Of a stretch of 64,000 bases of DNA, positions 25,784 through 37,715 are shown piece by piece. The position numbers were made by a program, and so were the translations under genes. The DNA is taken from NCBI GenBank assembly GCA_021234155.1, contig JAJEKV010000053.1, forward strand, positions 8,811,798 through 8,875,797. The letters are read 5' to 3'. This DNA comes from Isoetes taiwanensis. Taxonomy: Eukaryota > Streptophyta > Lycopodiopsida > Isoetales > Isoetaceae. The stretch's first letter is position 1. Each line of letters begins with the position of its first letter. Below the pieces are notes generated by a model. The model was not told where the DNA came from and searched no databases. It saw nothing but the letters and a program-made list of their open reading frames with translations.

Positions 25784-27320
25784 ATAGACTTTAGATACAT
25801 CCGTGTGGGATCTTTGCGGACATAATTCTCGACAATAATTCCACAATACGAGATGGGATACCATTTTGTATAAGCACTATTGTTTTTAACGCTTCCTCCC
25901 ATAGGAAATTAGGGTAGGGCCACTATGCTTTTAGCATGGCCCTAACAAAGATAGAATAGTTTTGTTTTCTCTCAGCCACACCATTTTTGTGAGGGTGTAA
26001 CTACGAATTGTCTCTTGATTTCCTTTTCAATGCAATATTTAACAAATTTGGAGGGGACATGTGCTCACCTCCCCCTCGGATCAACACACTTGATATTTCT
26101 TCCAAGTTTGTGTACTTCAACCTAAGATATTCTCTTGAATGCCTCAAAGGCAAGATCTTTATAAAACAATAAACCTGTGTCCTCAAAAATCATCAATAAA
26201 AGGTTATAAAATATTTTTTCCGAAATTCGGTTTTAATGGGCCACATAGATCAAAGTGAACTAAATCTAGTGGTGCTTTTTTGTTTTTTCTTTCGCTTTAC
26301 CAAAGGTAGCACGCTATGTTTTCCTAGCATGCATCCCATGCATGTCTCATTGTCAACTTCTTTATTGTCACATTTTATCCATTTCTTCTTTGACCATGTT
26401 CTCAATATATTTTATACCCGCCCAACCTTTCATGCCGATATGTGAATTTTGCAATAGTAGACAAATTTATACTGCCAACACATTTAGGATTCAATCCAAA
26501 TAAATTGCCCACTTTTTCCAAGAAACCTTAATTTATTTCCTTCAAAGATTTTACATTCAAGTTGCTCAAATACAACTCAAATCCCATGCCCACTAATGAA
26601 AATTGAACTAAATTCCTCACTAATGAGGAACACAAAAGAACATTTCTTAAATTCACTATTTTTCCATCTAGGTCAAAAAGCTCCATTACGCCAACATTTT
26701 CAATTTTTGTAAAGTCAGCCATTTCCAAACCTTGAACATTCACTCCTTTTGCTTTCCTTTGCAATCCTTCAAGTATTTTTGAAGAGCTTTGCTGTATACG
26801 ATTTTTCAGCTCCACTATCTATAATCAAAAATCATCATCAATCTTGTTATTAGCAACATCATAAACTTGGAATTTCTACCTCCTCATTTTCTTTCTGGAC
26901 TGCCTTCTTTGCAGACTACCTCCTCGAACATTGCCTCATAATTTGTTTTTTGAATCCTCCCTTCCCTGCCTCTAAAACACGATCCTCTGCCTCTACCCCT
27001 TCCCCTTGTACTTGTATTGTCTTTAGGAGTTTAAAGGGTGTAGATGCAATGTCCTCTCCCCCACAATGATAACAACAAATATTTCCTTGTCATAATGGAC
27101 AATCAACCTTCAGATGCCCATATTTGTTGCAATTAAAACATGGTCAATTTTTCCCATCTTGTCCCTCTTAGTTTGCTTTTTTCACCCTTTCCTTTGAAAA
27201 CGACAAGCGGTACTTGAGCATTTTCATTTTCTCCTAGTACCTTATTTGTTCAGCCTGTTTTCAACATTCTTTACACTTCACCTTTAGTTTTCGCAATAGT
27301 TCTCATAAATATGGAAATAT
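25576..27320 (-). mobile_element. Ty1/copia relic, minus-strand half (gag zinc knuckle to integrase)
   Basis: Read on the minus strand from 27320 downward, the order is that of a copia element. First comes a gag zinc knuckle CFNCNKYGHLKVDC (fits C-X2-C-X4-H-X4-C) at 27140-27099. Next is a protease/pre-integrase-like frame at 26815-26528 with NLRNVLLCSSLVRNLV, which resembles the usual NVLYVP..RNLISVS motif. An integrase-like stretch near 26100-25990 encodes GGGEHMSPPN and an isoleucine/arginine-rich segment before the PQ(K)NG position. Stops and shifts occur throughout. The integrase C-terminal part lies in the inverted arm 25576-25783. No flanking LTR was recognised. Confidence 0.7.
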
Positions 27321-29330
27321 GGTTGTTTGACCTATGTGCATGTACCCCAAGAACTTAAGGTCCAAACTTGATGATAGGTCAACAATAGGGTATCTAGTTG
27401 GATATGATGAAGAAGCTCAAAGGGGTATAGAATATATAATCCCGGCACTTAGGAAATTTTCTATTATTAGCAGGACGGACTTTTGTTGAACAAAATTGTA
27501 CAAGCCAAGAATTGACAAGGTTGAATCGAGAGAATGATAAAAAAGGTTACAAAGGGGATCGAACATTCTATACACAATGAGCTGAAAGGATATGATACGA
27601 TGAAAATGATGAACATGATATGGAACATGAAACCGCGGATGGCGAATTAAAGCCAATGATCGGGAAGAAGCACAACCGAGGAAAATGATGCAATTAAAAT
27701 ACTAAAGAAAAAAAGAAAACCGGGAGGAAAGATTCAAGGAAGAGGCTGCGATTGATCCTAGTGCATATGGAAGAATGCGGATGGTAGAAGCGTCGTGGTT
27801 CACCAAAAAGGGAAAAATATTGAAACAAAGTGTTAATGGTTTAAAAGCGAAGTGCGGAAGATTTTGATGATGCAATTAAAGACCCATGACAAAGATGGAA
27901 AGCAAGCAATGAATGATGAAGCAGATTCATTTAAAAGGACTTCCCAGAGACTTATCAAATTGTAGAAAGACCAAAAAATAAAAATGTGGTGGGAAATAAA
28001 TGGTATACAAGTTAAAATAGGAGATGGGAAAACCCCAAACATAAAGCGCCTTGTCTTGTGGCTTTACTCAAAAGAGAACACTATGATGAAACTTATTCAC
28101 CCTCTGCTAGAAGATGACAAGCATTAGAATTCTTTCTATGGTGAATGAGCTACATCACATGGAAAACACCGCATTCTGAATGCAAAGTTAGATGAAGAAA
28201 TATACATGGGAACAACCTGTGTTATGAGCTAAGGGGAAAATAAAGTATGGAGTATCAAACAAAAGCAAGATATGGATTAAAACAATCACCTGTGGAATGG
28301 TATAAATGTACGGATTCTTTTCTTGATGGATCAGTGGATTCTAAAACTTGATCATGATGGGAATGTCTATATTTTTGAGGAACACTGAAGCATTGTATAG
28401 CCAGGATCGAAGCGTGTAGATGATTGTGTGATGGCAAAAGACGCATCTTGACTATCTTAAAACCATTGCAAAGATAAAATAAAAAAGAGGTTTATGATGA
28501 TGATCCGGGAGAATCCAAAGAAGTTTCTGGTATTGAGGTCACACGCGATGTGAAAAACAAAACATATCTATCTCGCAGGAAATACATAGAGACAGCATTT
28601 CAGAAATTTCGGAATATGGAGGATTGCAATATTGTTAAGGTAATCTTAATCTTCACGAAAATATCAAAAGAAATGTGTCCACAACCGAAAAAGGAAGTAA
28701 AGAAAAATGGAGAAGGTTCCATACGTGCCACTAAATTAAAGTTTGCTATACATTTCAAACAACACTAGGCGAGCATCGACTATACCGTCAAATGCTGAGT
28801 AGGTATAATCATGATCCGTGGAAACGGCGATTGGTTAGCGGCAAGAAAGTACTCGGATATCTAAAGGGGACAAAAAGATTTGAATAGAATATTCTCTGAA
28901 CAATTTGAATTTAATAGGTTATTGTGATACCGAACGGGTGTGGTGATCACGAAAGAAAATCAACCGGATATTTTCTCATGTTAGGAGGAGGACCTATAAG
29001 TCGGGTAAAAACAATCCTCCATAAGCGTTATCCATACTGAAGCCCGAGGCATACATCATCCAACATTGGCGACCAAAGGAAATTGTATGGACAAAGAATA
29101 ATGTTGGAAGAATTAGGAATAAAAAGAAAGGACGGGACCATACTTCATTTGCTTGACCCCAAAGTTGCATCTCTATGGCTAAAAATCAGGTCATGCATGA
29201 AAAGGACAAAACATATTGAGATGAAAATGTATTTCAGCCAGAGAATGGTGAATAAAGGTATAATTCAAGCGGGCATATCAAATCCGGATGAGCAGTAGCG
29301 GGTATTACGACTAAAAGTTGGCGATCCTGA
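27321..29330 (+). mobile_element. Ty1/copia relic, plus-strand half (integrase C-end to RNase H)
   Basis: The order continues on the plus strand. The integrase C-terminal region near 27345 reads as PKELRSKLDDRS...YLVGYDEEAQ. A reverse transcriptase region near 27980-28250 has a KWYTS/KLK-like start, TYSPS-like and MVNELHHM fragments and NAKLDEEIYMG. Near 28418 a frame reads VDDCVMAK, matching the YVDD catalytic box with its Tyr uncertain. An RNase H region near 28920-29290 has GYCDTE, CGDHERKSTGY and KHIEMKMYF. Many stops and shifts make it non-functional. The arm 27321-27543 is the inverted partner of 25576-25783. Confidence 0.75.
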
Positions 29331-29487
29331 GTTTCAATCTTTTAGCAAAGAAAATAAGTTGCGAGCGGGTTACAAATTATTCTGATTGAGCTGACAATGA
29401 AAATTGTTGTGAATAATTCAATATTGGAAGAAGCATAGGACATCACAAGAGTAATTATTATGAGGTGAAAGGGAATGTAAGAAAACA

Positions 29488-30092
29488 TAGTTTCTTTATT
29501 TACCTCATAATAAAAGTCGATAATTTAAACATAAAGCGTACAATTGTATAAAGATCTTAGGGGTTGTTCGGATGATACACATATTGAGAAGATTTTGGGA
29601 AGACACATGATTGGTAAGATAGGTTCAAAGGGGAAGTCACAACCTCAATGTTTAATATGTTGTTATCATACCTAGGTTTTTCAATGGTTGTTGCTAAATG
29701 GTTCAACCATTGTTGTATTCTCAAAGGAGATATGACGTGTTAAAATGTAAAATTAAAAATATAGATTTGGAGGAATGCTCGAATTTGGGATAAATAGAAG
29801 ATGTACGGTAAGACATGTAATATACAGTTGAGATAGTTGAAAACTTGAACACTTGTCTTCAAAGGTAAAATATGCTTTCGAGGTTTTGTAACTTAATAGA
29901 CTTCATGATCAAGTTGAGAAAAGTGATTATACGTGGTTGATTCACTAATATATTACAATGGTTAAATGTGATATATGATTTGTTTCTATTCAAGCCTTAA
30001 ATGCTAAGTGATGGGAATGATTATTGTCTTTGGAGTATCTAGATTATTTGTGCTAATGCATATATGATAGTTGCATTGAGTCATTAAGATTC
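29488..30092 (+). repeat. Duplicated block E2 (matches 24392-24996)
   Basis: See E1. This copy fuses at about 30093 to block A. The corresponding position of block B (39600) instead follows block D2, so the material upstream of the A/B duplication differs between the copies. Confidence 0.75.
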
Positions 30093-33024
30093 TAATGAGA
30101 AAGCTACACATGAATATTCATCAAAATGGTATTTCATGGTACTTCCACAAAAAACCTTCACTTGGCCAAATATTCCAAAAAGAAAAGAAAAATTACCTAA
30201 ATGCCCTTATAGTATGTTTGTATGTTACCACAATGCTCTGTCTATTAAGATTAATTACGAACATGTCCCTAGTCAATGAAATACAACAATAGCTTATTTA
30301 ACGTATTTACTAAAATGTCCTCCTTGGATTTACTAAAATGCCCTCCTTGGGATTTTAATGTATTTACTAAAATGCATTTGCTTCTCCTTTGCTTCCAAAC
30401 TTCCTGGCCAAAGTCAAATTGATTCAAAATGGTATTAATTGGATTACGAGCATTTTGTGAGTGCAAAATTTCCTTCACTGCATTTCTCATTACCCGAGGA
30501 TAATTCTTGCTATCTATTCAATCTTGGGCCTTGTAGAGCCCGGCTCATTTCTTCGGGCATGTAGTTTTTGAGCAGATGCTTTTTGTGCCTTTAGCTTTCA
30601 AAGAGTCCCCACACAATGCTTTCGGCCTTACAAGTTAAGCCAAGCCACATTGACAACCTATTGAAATGCTATTGAAATGCTTGTTAATTATTGAGAAAGC
30701 CTAATCTACAAGTTGGAGCTCACGGTATTTCAAAATGAGCAAAAATCCCCTTCTCTATTTTTTCTTGATTTAATCACTAATCCCCAATTCGTGCAATGGT
30801 TCTTTCAAGATTTCTTGAAGCAAACAAATTTGAGTGCTGGAAGCTAGTTCGAGCAAACACATTCAGCGAACATGTCCTGATTTCAAAAGCAAATGCAGTC
30901 CCAAATAGCGTCTTCAAAGCGCTTGATTAGCTAAATGTTGGCTCTTAAGTTGTGTTGTGGTTGTTTATGGGAGATAGTGTTATTTTGGTAAAAAATTAAA
31001 TAAAAGCAAAAAAACAATGGTGACAACCAACCACGGCCTAATATTTCAATTTTTTCTCAATAATAATATAGCCAAAGCCGCGAGGAAGCCATAATTATAG
31101 CCATAGCCACGACAATCCGTGAATTTCTTATGGCCCAGCTTTGCCCCTTTTGCAGATATATTTGAGTCTCCTAATGTCCTCAGAAGTCATTGACAGGGGA
31201 AACCCATTACAGACCAATTTCTTACTGGCCGTTCTGCCATTGCGATATATGCAATAGAAAAGGGATTCATCATGCTACACCACGACCTGTAAAAGAAAAC
31301 ACTGTCACTTATGCTAAAACCATTCCTAATGCAAGGTTTTTCCACTCAAGAACATGCAATAGAACTAGGGCTCGATTTTTACGTCAAGAACTTACAAAAA
31401 GCTGAGCATCCATTTTTCTCTTCAAAAACATGCAAAAGGAGTAGACCATTGATTTAACAAGCAAAAGAACTAAAGCATTTTACAAAAGTAAAAGAAAGGA
31501 CGTTTCTAGAACTGTGATTTTGCTATTTAAAAATATACAGAAATAGCTACAAGCTTTTTCCTGGACAAGGAAGCAAGCAAATAAGCTTGTGGTCCTGGTG
31601 CGAAAATGGGATTTATATGTGCAAAGGATTTATGAAGCAAAGGACTAAAATTCAGATCTGTAAATCAGTTTTTAAATGTCTGATTTATGATCGATCTCTA
31701 AGGACACAACTATTTCATGAAGTTACAGAGATTAAATGTAGTAGCTCTTTTCCATTTATGCTTTAAATGAAATGTTAGTTATAATAATCAAACAGAAGTT
31801 CTTATATATCTTAAGCTTAGATGGATAGTCCATATGCAACTTGCAGCTATCCATAGTTCCAAGTAGTCTCTTAAATGCAGAGAAGCAGTTTGTGTTGCAT
31901 AAAGCATGGCAGGTGTAAACACACTTAGCTACAATTGGCTTGTGAATTAATCTAGGTAGACGTTTGCCTAGGTTTAGATTTAAGTTTCAAACTTATTTAT
32001 GGCCCTAAATATTGATTCATATCTCTATATTTGCCTCTATGACTAACTGAGAGTAAAAATGTTGCATTGGGTGAAGAGCTATACGTTGGAGAAACTTGCG
32101 TCCCTTTAAAAAAAACTTTTTCACATATGTTCTTATTTTAATAAAAAACCCAATTTAATGGTTTTAAGCTCCTCTGTCCGTCTTCTTGCCTTTAGGACTC
32201 TTCATTTTGAGAATCCAAATTTAGAATGATCCTTTGTTACATGCACCATATTGATTTTAGAAAACCATGCATGGTTGCTGTTTCACAGCTGCTTGTTTGA
32301 TCTTCTCAGCAGAGCAGAAAGAGTTGGTCAGGCCCAGGATTTTGTTGCTAGAATTCTGCAACCTAATCTAGTGGAACTATATTCTAAATGCATGCTAAAT
32401 CATCATATCATAACTTATGGAAGAAATATCATGATTGTACAGTTTTTTAGAACTTATTGTTATATGAATTACATGGTCAAATTTCACAGTAGGCTTGGTG
32501 TTATGTGATGATTTCTGCTTATGCATGTGAAGTACCTTCATCCATTAAGCCTGCATGGCAGTGTGCAAATAGAATAGACTCCACACTAGTCGTTTTTACA
32601 ACAGCCACAAGAACCACCTGACTATTTGGTCCATGTTTTCCTGCACAAGCAGCATGCTAGATATTAGGTGTCCAAAGACAGAATAGAGTTATCTCTTGTT
32701 TCAATAGGAACCATTGTTAACCTGACACAATAGATCAGCAGCAACATCAACAGGGTTGCCATGTTTAACAGCAATTACCAGCACCTCTGAAAGACCAGCT
32801 GGTATGTGTATTGAAATCATGGCTTCATTGTTCTGATAACACAATCCAAGAGAGAAATCAACTTAGAGACCTCAAAAAGATTAAAATATCTCCTTGGCCT
32901 CCATCAACGCCAATGCATATTTCTGAATACAGTGACATCCCATTGAGAGATCCATAACTAACAAGAGCAAGGAGAAGAAGATGTCATATGCCAAGTTTGC
33001 AGATTTTTTTCTTGGAAATCTGCT

Positions 33025-33491
33025 GAATGCTTAAAAGATACGGTTGAGTTTCTGGCCAGCCTTGGCTTGGATCATAATTCAGGAAGCTTTTTGACGACAT
33101 TAATCATGGCCTGTGCATTAAGTATGGAAACTTTGAAGAGCAGATTCAAATACTTGCTGAGTTTAGATTTACCAGAAAAGGAGATATATTGCATGGTCCA
33201 GCTTCAGCCTAGGATTTTGGCAAGAGCGATCAAGTTGAGACAACAATAACTTATGCACTAAAAACTTTCAAATATCCTCTGGATGAAATTTCGAAGACTC
33301 CATTCTATCTCCTTTGCAGCTTGGAGAAGAGGATCAAAGCCAAGATATAGGGTTTTGACGTTCCTGGAAGATAAGGAAATTATAAAAGGAAATTTGCTTT
33401 AGGCACTATAGTGGGGATGTCTGGTCCGGCATTTGTATCTAGGTTTGTGGGGAAACAAGAACGTGAATACACATACCGTAAAGATCACTAA
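33025..33491 (+). pseudogene. mTERF-family C-terminal fragment, copy A
   Basis: The translated pieces match the C-terminal half of mTERF proteins, the helical-repeat nucleic-acid-binding family that acts in plant mitochondria and chloroplasts. A repeat reads LLSLDLPEKEIYCMVQLQP followed by RILA. After a frame change come PLDEISKTPFYLLCSLEKR and RVLTFLEDKEII, matching the hallmark Pro...SLEKRI.PR.RVL signature. The frame is broken at CAACAATAAC near 33243, a break shared with copy B. It is broken again by an extra A in ATCAAAGCC near 33337, while one A is missing in ATAAAAGG near 33382. No N-terminal repeats or targeting peptide were recognised upstream, so this is a partial pseudogene. Confidence 0.8.
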
Positions 33492-34110
33492 ACGGACCTT
33501 CAAAAGCTTATGCCATCTTTCCTCATAGATTTTTCTGCCCTGCCACTGATCTGCTTAACGTCATCTGCCTGCAGGCCCAACATCGCCGATGCCTTACACC
33601 AAATGCTACATCTGGGGACATGGAATCAAATTGTATCTACCTGCAGATCCAACGTAGCATCACCAGGCAAAACATGAATGCAAAAGAAAACCTTAAATGT
33701 AAACAACCGTCGAACCTCTGCTTCAAGGCATCCCAGAGCCAGCATGGCCTAGTTCTGGATCAGAAGCCGCCCACTCGATTTTTGCACTGAATCTTAGTTC
33801 ATGCACTGTAATCTTCTTTCTCGTTCCTGCATATCTGCCCTTTCTTGCTTAAGCCATCTGCTTTCTAACACAACCCATAAAAAACTATGAATGCAGTGCT
33901 GCAGCGGTAGGATGCATGCTGGTTTGCCTGTTCTAAACAGGGGCGACTGGGTCGATCAGCAACAGGGGAAACCATGGCCGGAAACCTATGAGCGAGGGTT
34001 TGCCCCCCTAGGGGCAACCCAAAAACCTCTGGTAAAATGTCGTCCTTTTTGTCCTTTGGGTAAAGGCACCTAAAGGAACAACTAACAACTACAAATACCG
34101 CAATTCCACA

Positions 34111-35053
34111 ATGTCTACGTCTCTAACGTTAACATGGAGGATCCTATTGCTCGTACTAGGCCTAGTCTCAGTCTCAGTCCCGCAAACGCATGCAGCAGAT
34201 CAAATTAGAATGAATATAACTCATGTACACAAGGGTCTGCCAACATATGAGAAATTGCATCGAGGGGCTGAAAGCAGCCAGAAAAGGAGTGCATATTGGC
34301 AAGCTAGACACAATGGTCGCAACCCCCTTACGAGCACACAATCTGGGTATATGATGGACTTATGGATGGGCACTCCACCAAAGCGTTTTAGGGTACAAAT
34401 GGACACCGGAAGCGACCAAGTTTGGTTAAAGTGTGGCCCTTGCTCTGAATGCTCTCAAAATGAAGGAAGTTGTGCTCCATGTCCCCGAAAATGTTTTGTA
34501 TCCATGGCAGTCTAGTTCATTTTCCACCCTTAGATGTAATCCCTATTATGGTTGTGGCCCTTTGTCTGGTGCTTCTTGTGCCCCTCGTCCCAATCCTTTC
34601 CTTAGAAATCGTCCTGAATATTCTTGTTCCTATGTCTATCAATACTTTGATACGAGTTACACTAAGGGGGTGTACGCAACAGAAGCCATCGCTTTGCCTG
34701 GCTCCCCACCGGCCAGGATAACTTTTGGTTGTTCTAATACTCTTGTTGGCCGTTTTGATGGTGACGGTATTGCCGGACTAAATTCAGGACCTCTTTCTCT
34801 TATCTCTCAGTTGCCCATTGATGGAGTATTCTCCTACTGCCTCGCACCTTATGGCCAAGATGCTGATAGCGCCCTCTTCTTTGGCACCCCTCCCCCAAAT
34901 CCTTTGGCCACTTCTACACCCATCCTTGGCAAAGGAATCTACTATGTCCATCTTCACAGCGTCAGTGTAGGAAATCACGTAATTGCAGCAGAATCATCTT
35001 GTTACCTACGATACAAAGGCAATGAAGATCTCTTTTGTACCAGCAGATTGTAG
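34111..35053 (+). pseudogene. Aspartic protease (nepenthesin type), copy A, truncated
   Basis: The start at 34111 gives a hydrophobic N-terminus (TWRILLLVLGLVSVSV, about residues 9-24) that looks like a secretion signal. Residues 97-101 are MDTGS, the first catalytic motif of pepsin-like proteases. It is followed by a Cys-rich segment (CGPCSECSQNEGSCAPCP) characteristic of plant nepenthesin-like enzymes. One extra C in GTCCCCGAAAATG (34483-34495) shifts the frame; copy B has three C's there and stays in frame. After the shift, a second frame continues with TFGCSNTLVGRF, GIAGLNSGPLSLISQLP and FSYCLAPYG, typical of the family, until 35053. The second catalytic Asp region (DSGT) and the C-terminal domain are absent, so the product would be inactive even without the shift. 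The shift may be a consensus error. Confidence 0.85.
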
Positions 35054-36088
35054 CAACTACTAAGAGAACATGCCTGCATAGATCCAGCTTGTATTCTATT
35101 AAGTAGAAGATTGGGGGAGATTATGTTACAAAATGGTCATTACATTTAGAAGGTTTCAAAGACTCTGGATATTTCTATCTACTAGTTGCTAATACATTCC
35201 TTTAATATCATTCACTCAAGGATTACTTACGTGCATTACGTTAGCCACAAGTTCCACAAATTCTCTCGTCATCTAGAAGACTAAAGACCATGTGCTTTCC
35301 TACGCACTAATAAATTCCAATGTCATTCAGTAGTTGGAATAATTGTCAACATTTTATTTGCAATATACATAGCTAGTGAAACTTAACACGTCATTATCCT
35401 CCTTTGGTTTTGGAACAACTTGAAGTGATATGTCCCACTTGAGAAGAATTGTCTTTGCTATCATATATCATTTTTTGCATTTTATCTCTATTGAAATAGT
35501 ATTATCCAGCCACCTATCTATCTATATTCAAGGGTAATCGACTAACTAGGATGATGGGGCTGTTTATTGTATGAATCAATTGGCTTTTATGGTTTTTCCT
35601 CAATGCCGAAACTGTAATGTGGATTCTTGAATCTGAGCTTCACAATATTTTTTGCTAGATATTTCAAAATAACTTGCTAGCATCCTAGATAAATATAAGC
35701 ATCGACTATGAACACATTACTGTTGGATATTCAAAGCCATTGGATATTACAGTTGCAGAATGCCTTAGGTTGGCAATTAAGGAGAACTAGAAACATGAGG
35801 TAGCGAATTGAGGGATATTATTTATAAAGCTAGCTAGTTATTGTCATTACATTTAGAATATTCCAAGGACCGTAGTTGTTAATACAATACTAGTACTGAG
35901 TACATTCCAGCACCTCTTTCACGGTAGAAAACACTTTGTTCATCACCAATAACAGCTCACAGATTGTGCATTCGTGACACCAATGAATATAGTAGTAGCA
36001 TACATTGAGGCCAACATATTAAATAGCTCTTGTTCTGTGCTCCTGGATTGTATGCAGTAGAGAATGTAGGATCTTTTGCAAACGTCAA
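35054..36088. other. Downstream flank of the protease in block A
   Basis: This is non-coding. From 35359 it matches block B from 49227 onward (AATATACATAGCTAGTGAAA). A short ATCT run lies at 35516-35524. No gene is visible. Confidence 0.6.
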
Positions 36089-36245
36089 ATATGTAGCATA
36101 ATAACAGGGGGTTACTTTTAGATTTTTATACGCTTTTTCATATGGTTTTTCTATGATTTCGTTGTTGTATTCGTTGAGGTGTACTAAATAGTATTTCTAG
36201 AGTGCACCCTTTATGGGCCGTTGATTTTCGTTGGTTGGAAAAATC
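36088..36245 (+). repeat. Dispersed MITE-like repeat F, plus copy
   Basis: The reverse complement of about 56505-56643 matches this stretch. Shared words are ATATGTAGCAT.ATAACAGG, TATGGTTTTTCTATGATTT and CTAAATAGTATTTCTAGAGT. Block B lacks it, so it is part of A-specific inserted sequence. The starting word ATATGTAGCATAATAA recurs at 36951, which may mark the other end of a larger unit. Confidence 0.7.
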
Positions 36246-36290
36246 CGAGGGTTGTTGTCTTTCTCTGCATGTGTTTGTGCATGAACACTA

Positions 36291-36432
36291 TGCAAGTGTG
36301 TGCATGTGCATGTGCACATGCATGTGCATGTGTGTGCATGTGCACATGCATGTGCATGTGTGTGCATGTGCATGTTCATATGCATGTGCAAGTGCAAGTG
36401 CATGTGCATGTGTGCATGTGTGTGCATGTGTA
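36291..36432 (+). repeat. TGCATG/TGTGCA microsatellite
   Basis: About 140 bases are built almost entirely of GTGCAT, GTGTGCAT and GCACAT words, with palindromes such as GCATGTGCACATGC. Overlapping open frames on both strands translate only into Met/His/Cys/Ala/Val repeats and are not genes. Confidence 0.95.
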
Positions 36433-37277
36433 CTTGCCCTCTTGGATTCTTATTGCCGGGAGTGGATTTTACTACCACGCGAGATGGATTTTTGCTCACA
36501 CTTACAAAGGTATTTGTTTTTAATGTTTCTTCGCTTAGCATAATGTTTTTTTTTACAAGGTATTGGTTTCGATTCTACAATGTAGTGTTTGCAAAACCCC
36601 TTTTGTTTCCTTCCTATGATTTGTTTGCAGATTCAAGTTTAGGCCCTCCGTTTGCTTTCAACTCTTGGATATTTCTCGCTTCCTGATTGTTCATAGCAAC
36701 CAGACCTTTTAGCTTCAATCAACAAACGGATTCTTATGCACACAACATGGATTATTCCACGCTTTTCCATGTCACGCAGATCACCAAACAAAGGGCTACA
36801 AGAATACATTTATATTGTAGGTTTGGAACTTTAATCGAACCGTAAGGTGAATCATGCATTACCTTTAAGCTAGAGATGGAGCATCCAAAATCATATGGAT
36901 TGATAAACAATGGTGTCATTGTGAAAGAGAAATAGTTGTAGCGAAGTAACAATATGTAGCATAATAATGAGGGTTTTCTTTGTGTTGTAAACTTTATGAC
37001 TTTCGAATAATGGGATCAATCTGCTTTATCTTTATGGTAACTTTTACTTATGTTCTATTTGTTTTATTGTGATCAAATTCAAAAGCTACAGTGATGAAAG
37101 CCTCAAATGAATTCTAGTTTTTTTTTTTCCGGTTTGAATTCTAAAATTTTTGTCACACCGGGGGGGGGCGTCCTAAGGCCTCAAAGGGCCAAAAATTTTT
37201 TTGCAACACAAACTATTAACATCCAACATATAAAAATTAAATCCCCAACACATAACAACCATTGACATTAACAACCA
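36433..37277. other. A-specific insert, no gene seen
   Basis: Unlike block B, which passes directly from TTTTGCAAACGCCAA to TGTGGTGAGAACAAC, the A side carries about 1.6 kb here. It contains repeat F, the microsatellite, a run of nine G at about 37159-37167, a GGCC-rich word (AAGGCCTCAAAGGGCC) and the foldback element. I see no gene. Confidence 0.55.
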
Positions 37278-37714
37278 ACACATAACTACCATTGACATTA
37301 ATTAACATAACCATTGGGTCCAACACATTTAAATTAAAATCCCCTTAAACCCCCTTTGGTTTGGGGTGCATATTCACACGGGTGGGTGACGAGGCGGCCG
37401 AGAGCCCTCATAATTGTATTTTGCACGTACGAAATCAACACCATATAGTATTCCGCTTGAAATCTTATAGTATTTTACGAATCTTATTATACAGTATAGC
37501 AAATTTTGTACTTGCATACCCCACAAACGAGGAACTTTACGTACGGTATAGATTAAGGAATAAGGGGTGAATATGCCTATCCAACAGCTCTCGTTGCCCG
37601 GAGTCACCACCCGTGTGAATATGCACCCAAACCAAAGGGGGTTTAAGGGGGATTTTAATTTAAATGTGTTGGACCCAATGGTTATGTTAATTAATGTCAA
37701 TGGTAGTTATGTGT
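37278..37714. mobile_element. Foldback/MITE element, copy 1
   Basis: A left arm of about 113 bp (37278-37390) is repeated inverted at 37603-37714. It contains ACCATTGACATTAATTAACA, TTTAAATTAAAATCCCCTT and CCCCTTTGGTTTGGGG. The central 210 bp is AT-rich, flanked by GCCGAGAGCCCT on one side and AACAGCTCTCGTTGCCCGGA on the other. No transposase is encoded. A second member lies at 53828-54252. No target-site duplication could be confirmed. Confidence 0.8.
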
Positions 37715-37715
37715 G

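Larger units (their letters stand above)
30101..36088 (+). repeat. Segmental duplication block A
   Basis: This is collinear with 39608-43141 plus 47908-49957 (block B), starting at AAGCTACACATGAATATTCA and ending at TTTTGCAAACG.CAA. The copies are very similar, with stretches of hundreds of bases differing only at scattered positions. Block A contains the unfilled target of the copia insertion in B: CTGCTTAACGTCATCTGCC at about 33551-33569 is continuous here. It carries an mTERF pseudogene and a longer protease copy. The remainder (30101-33020) holds only short conserved frames I cannot assign. Confidence 0.9.

Noticed and set aside
32251-32508. Small frame (also at 41892-42077) encoding VARILQPNLVELYSKCML and more, similar in both duplicate copies
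   Set aside because: Similarity reflects the recent duplication only. There is no motif and no start context, and the N-terminal part differs by frame changes.
36197-36686. Several overlapping open frames of 100-128 codons on both strands
   Set aside because: They exist only because the TGCATG/TGTGCA microsatellite has no stop codon in any frame. The products are Met/His/Cys/Val repeats.
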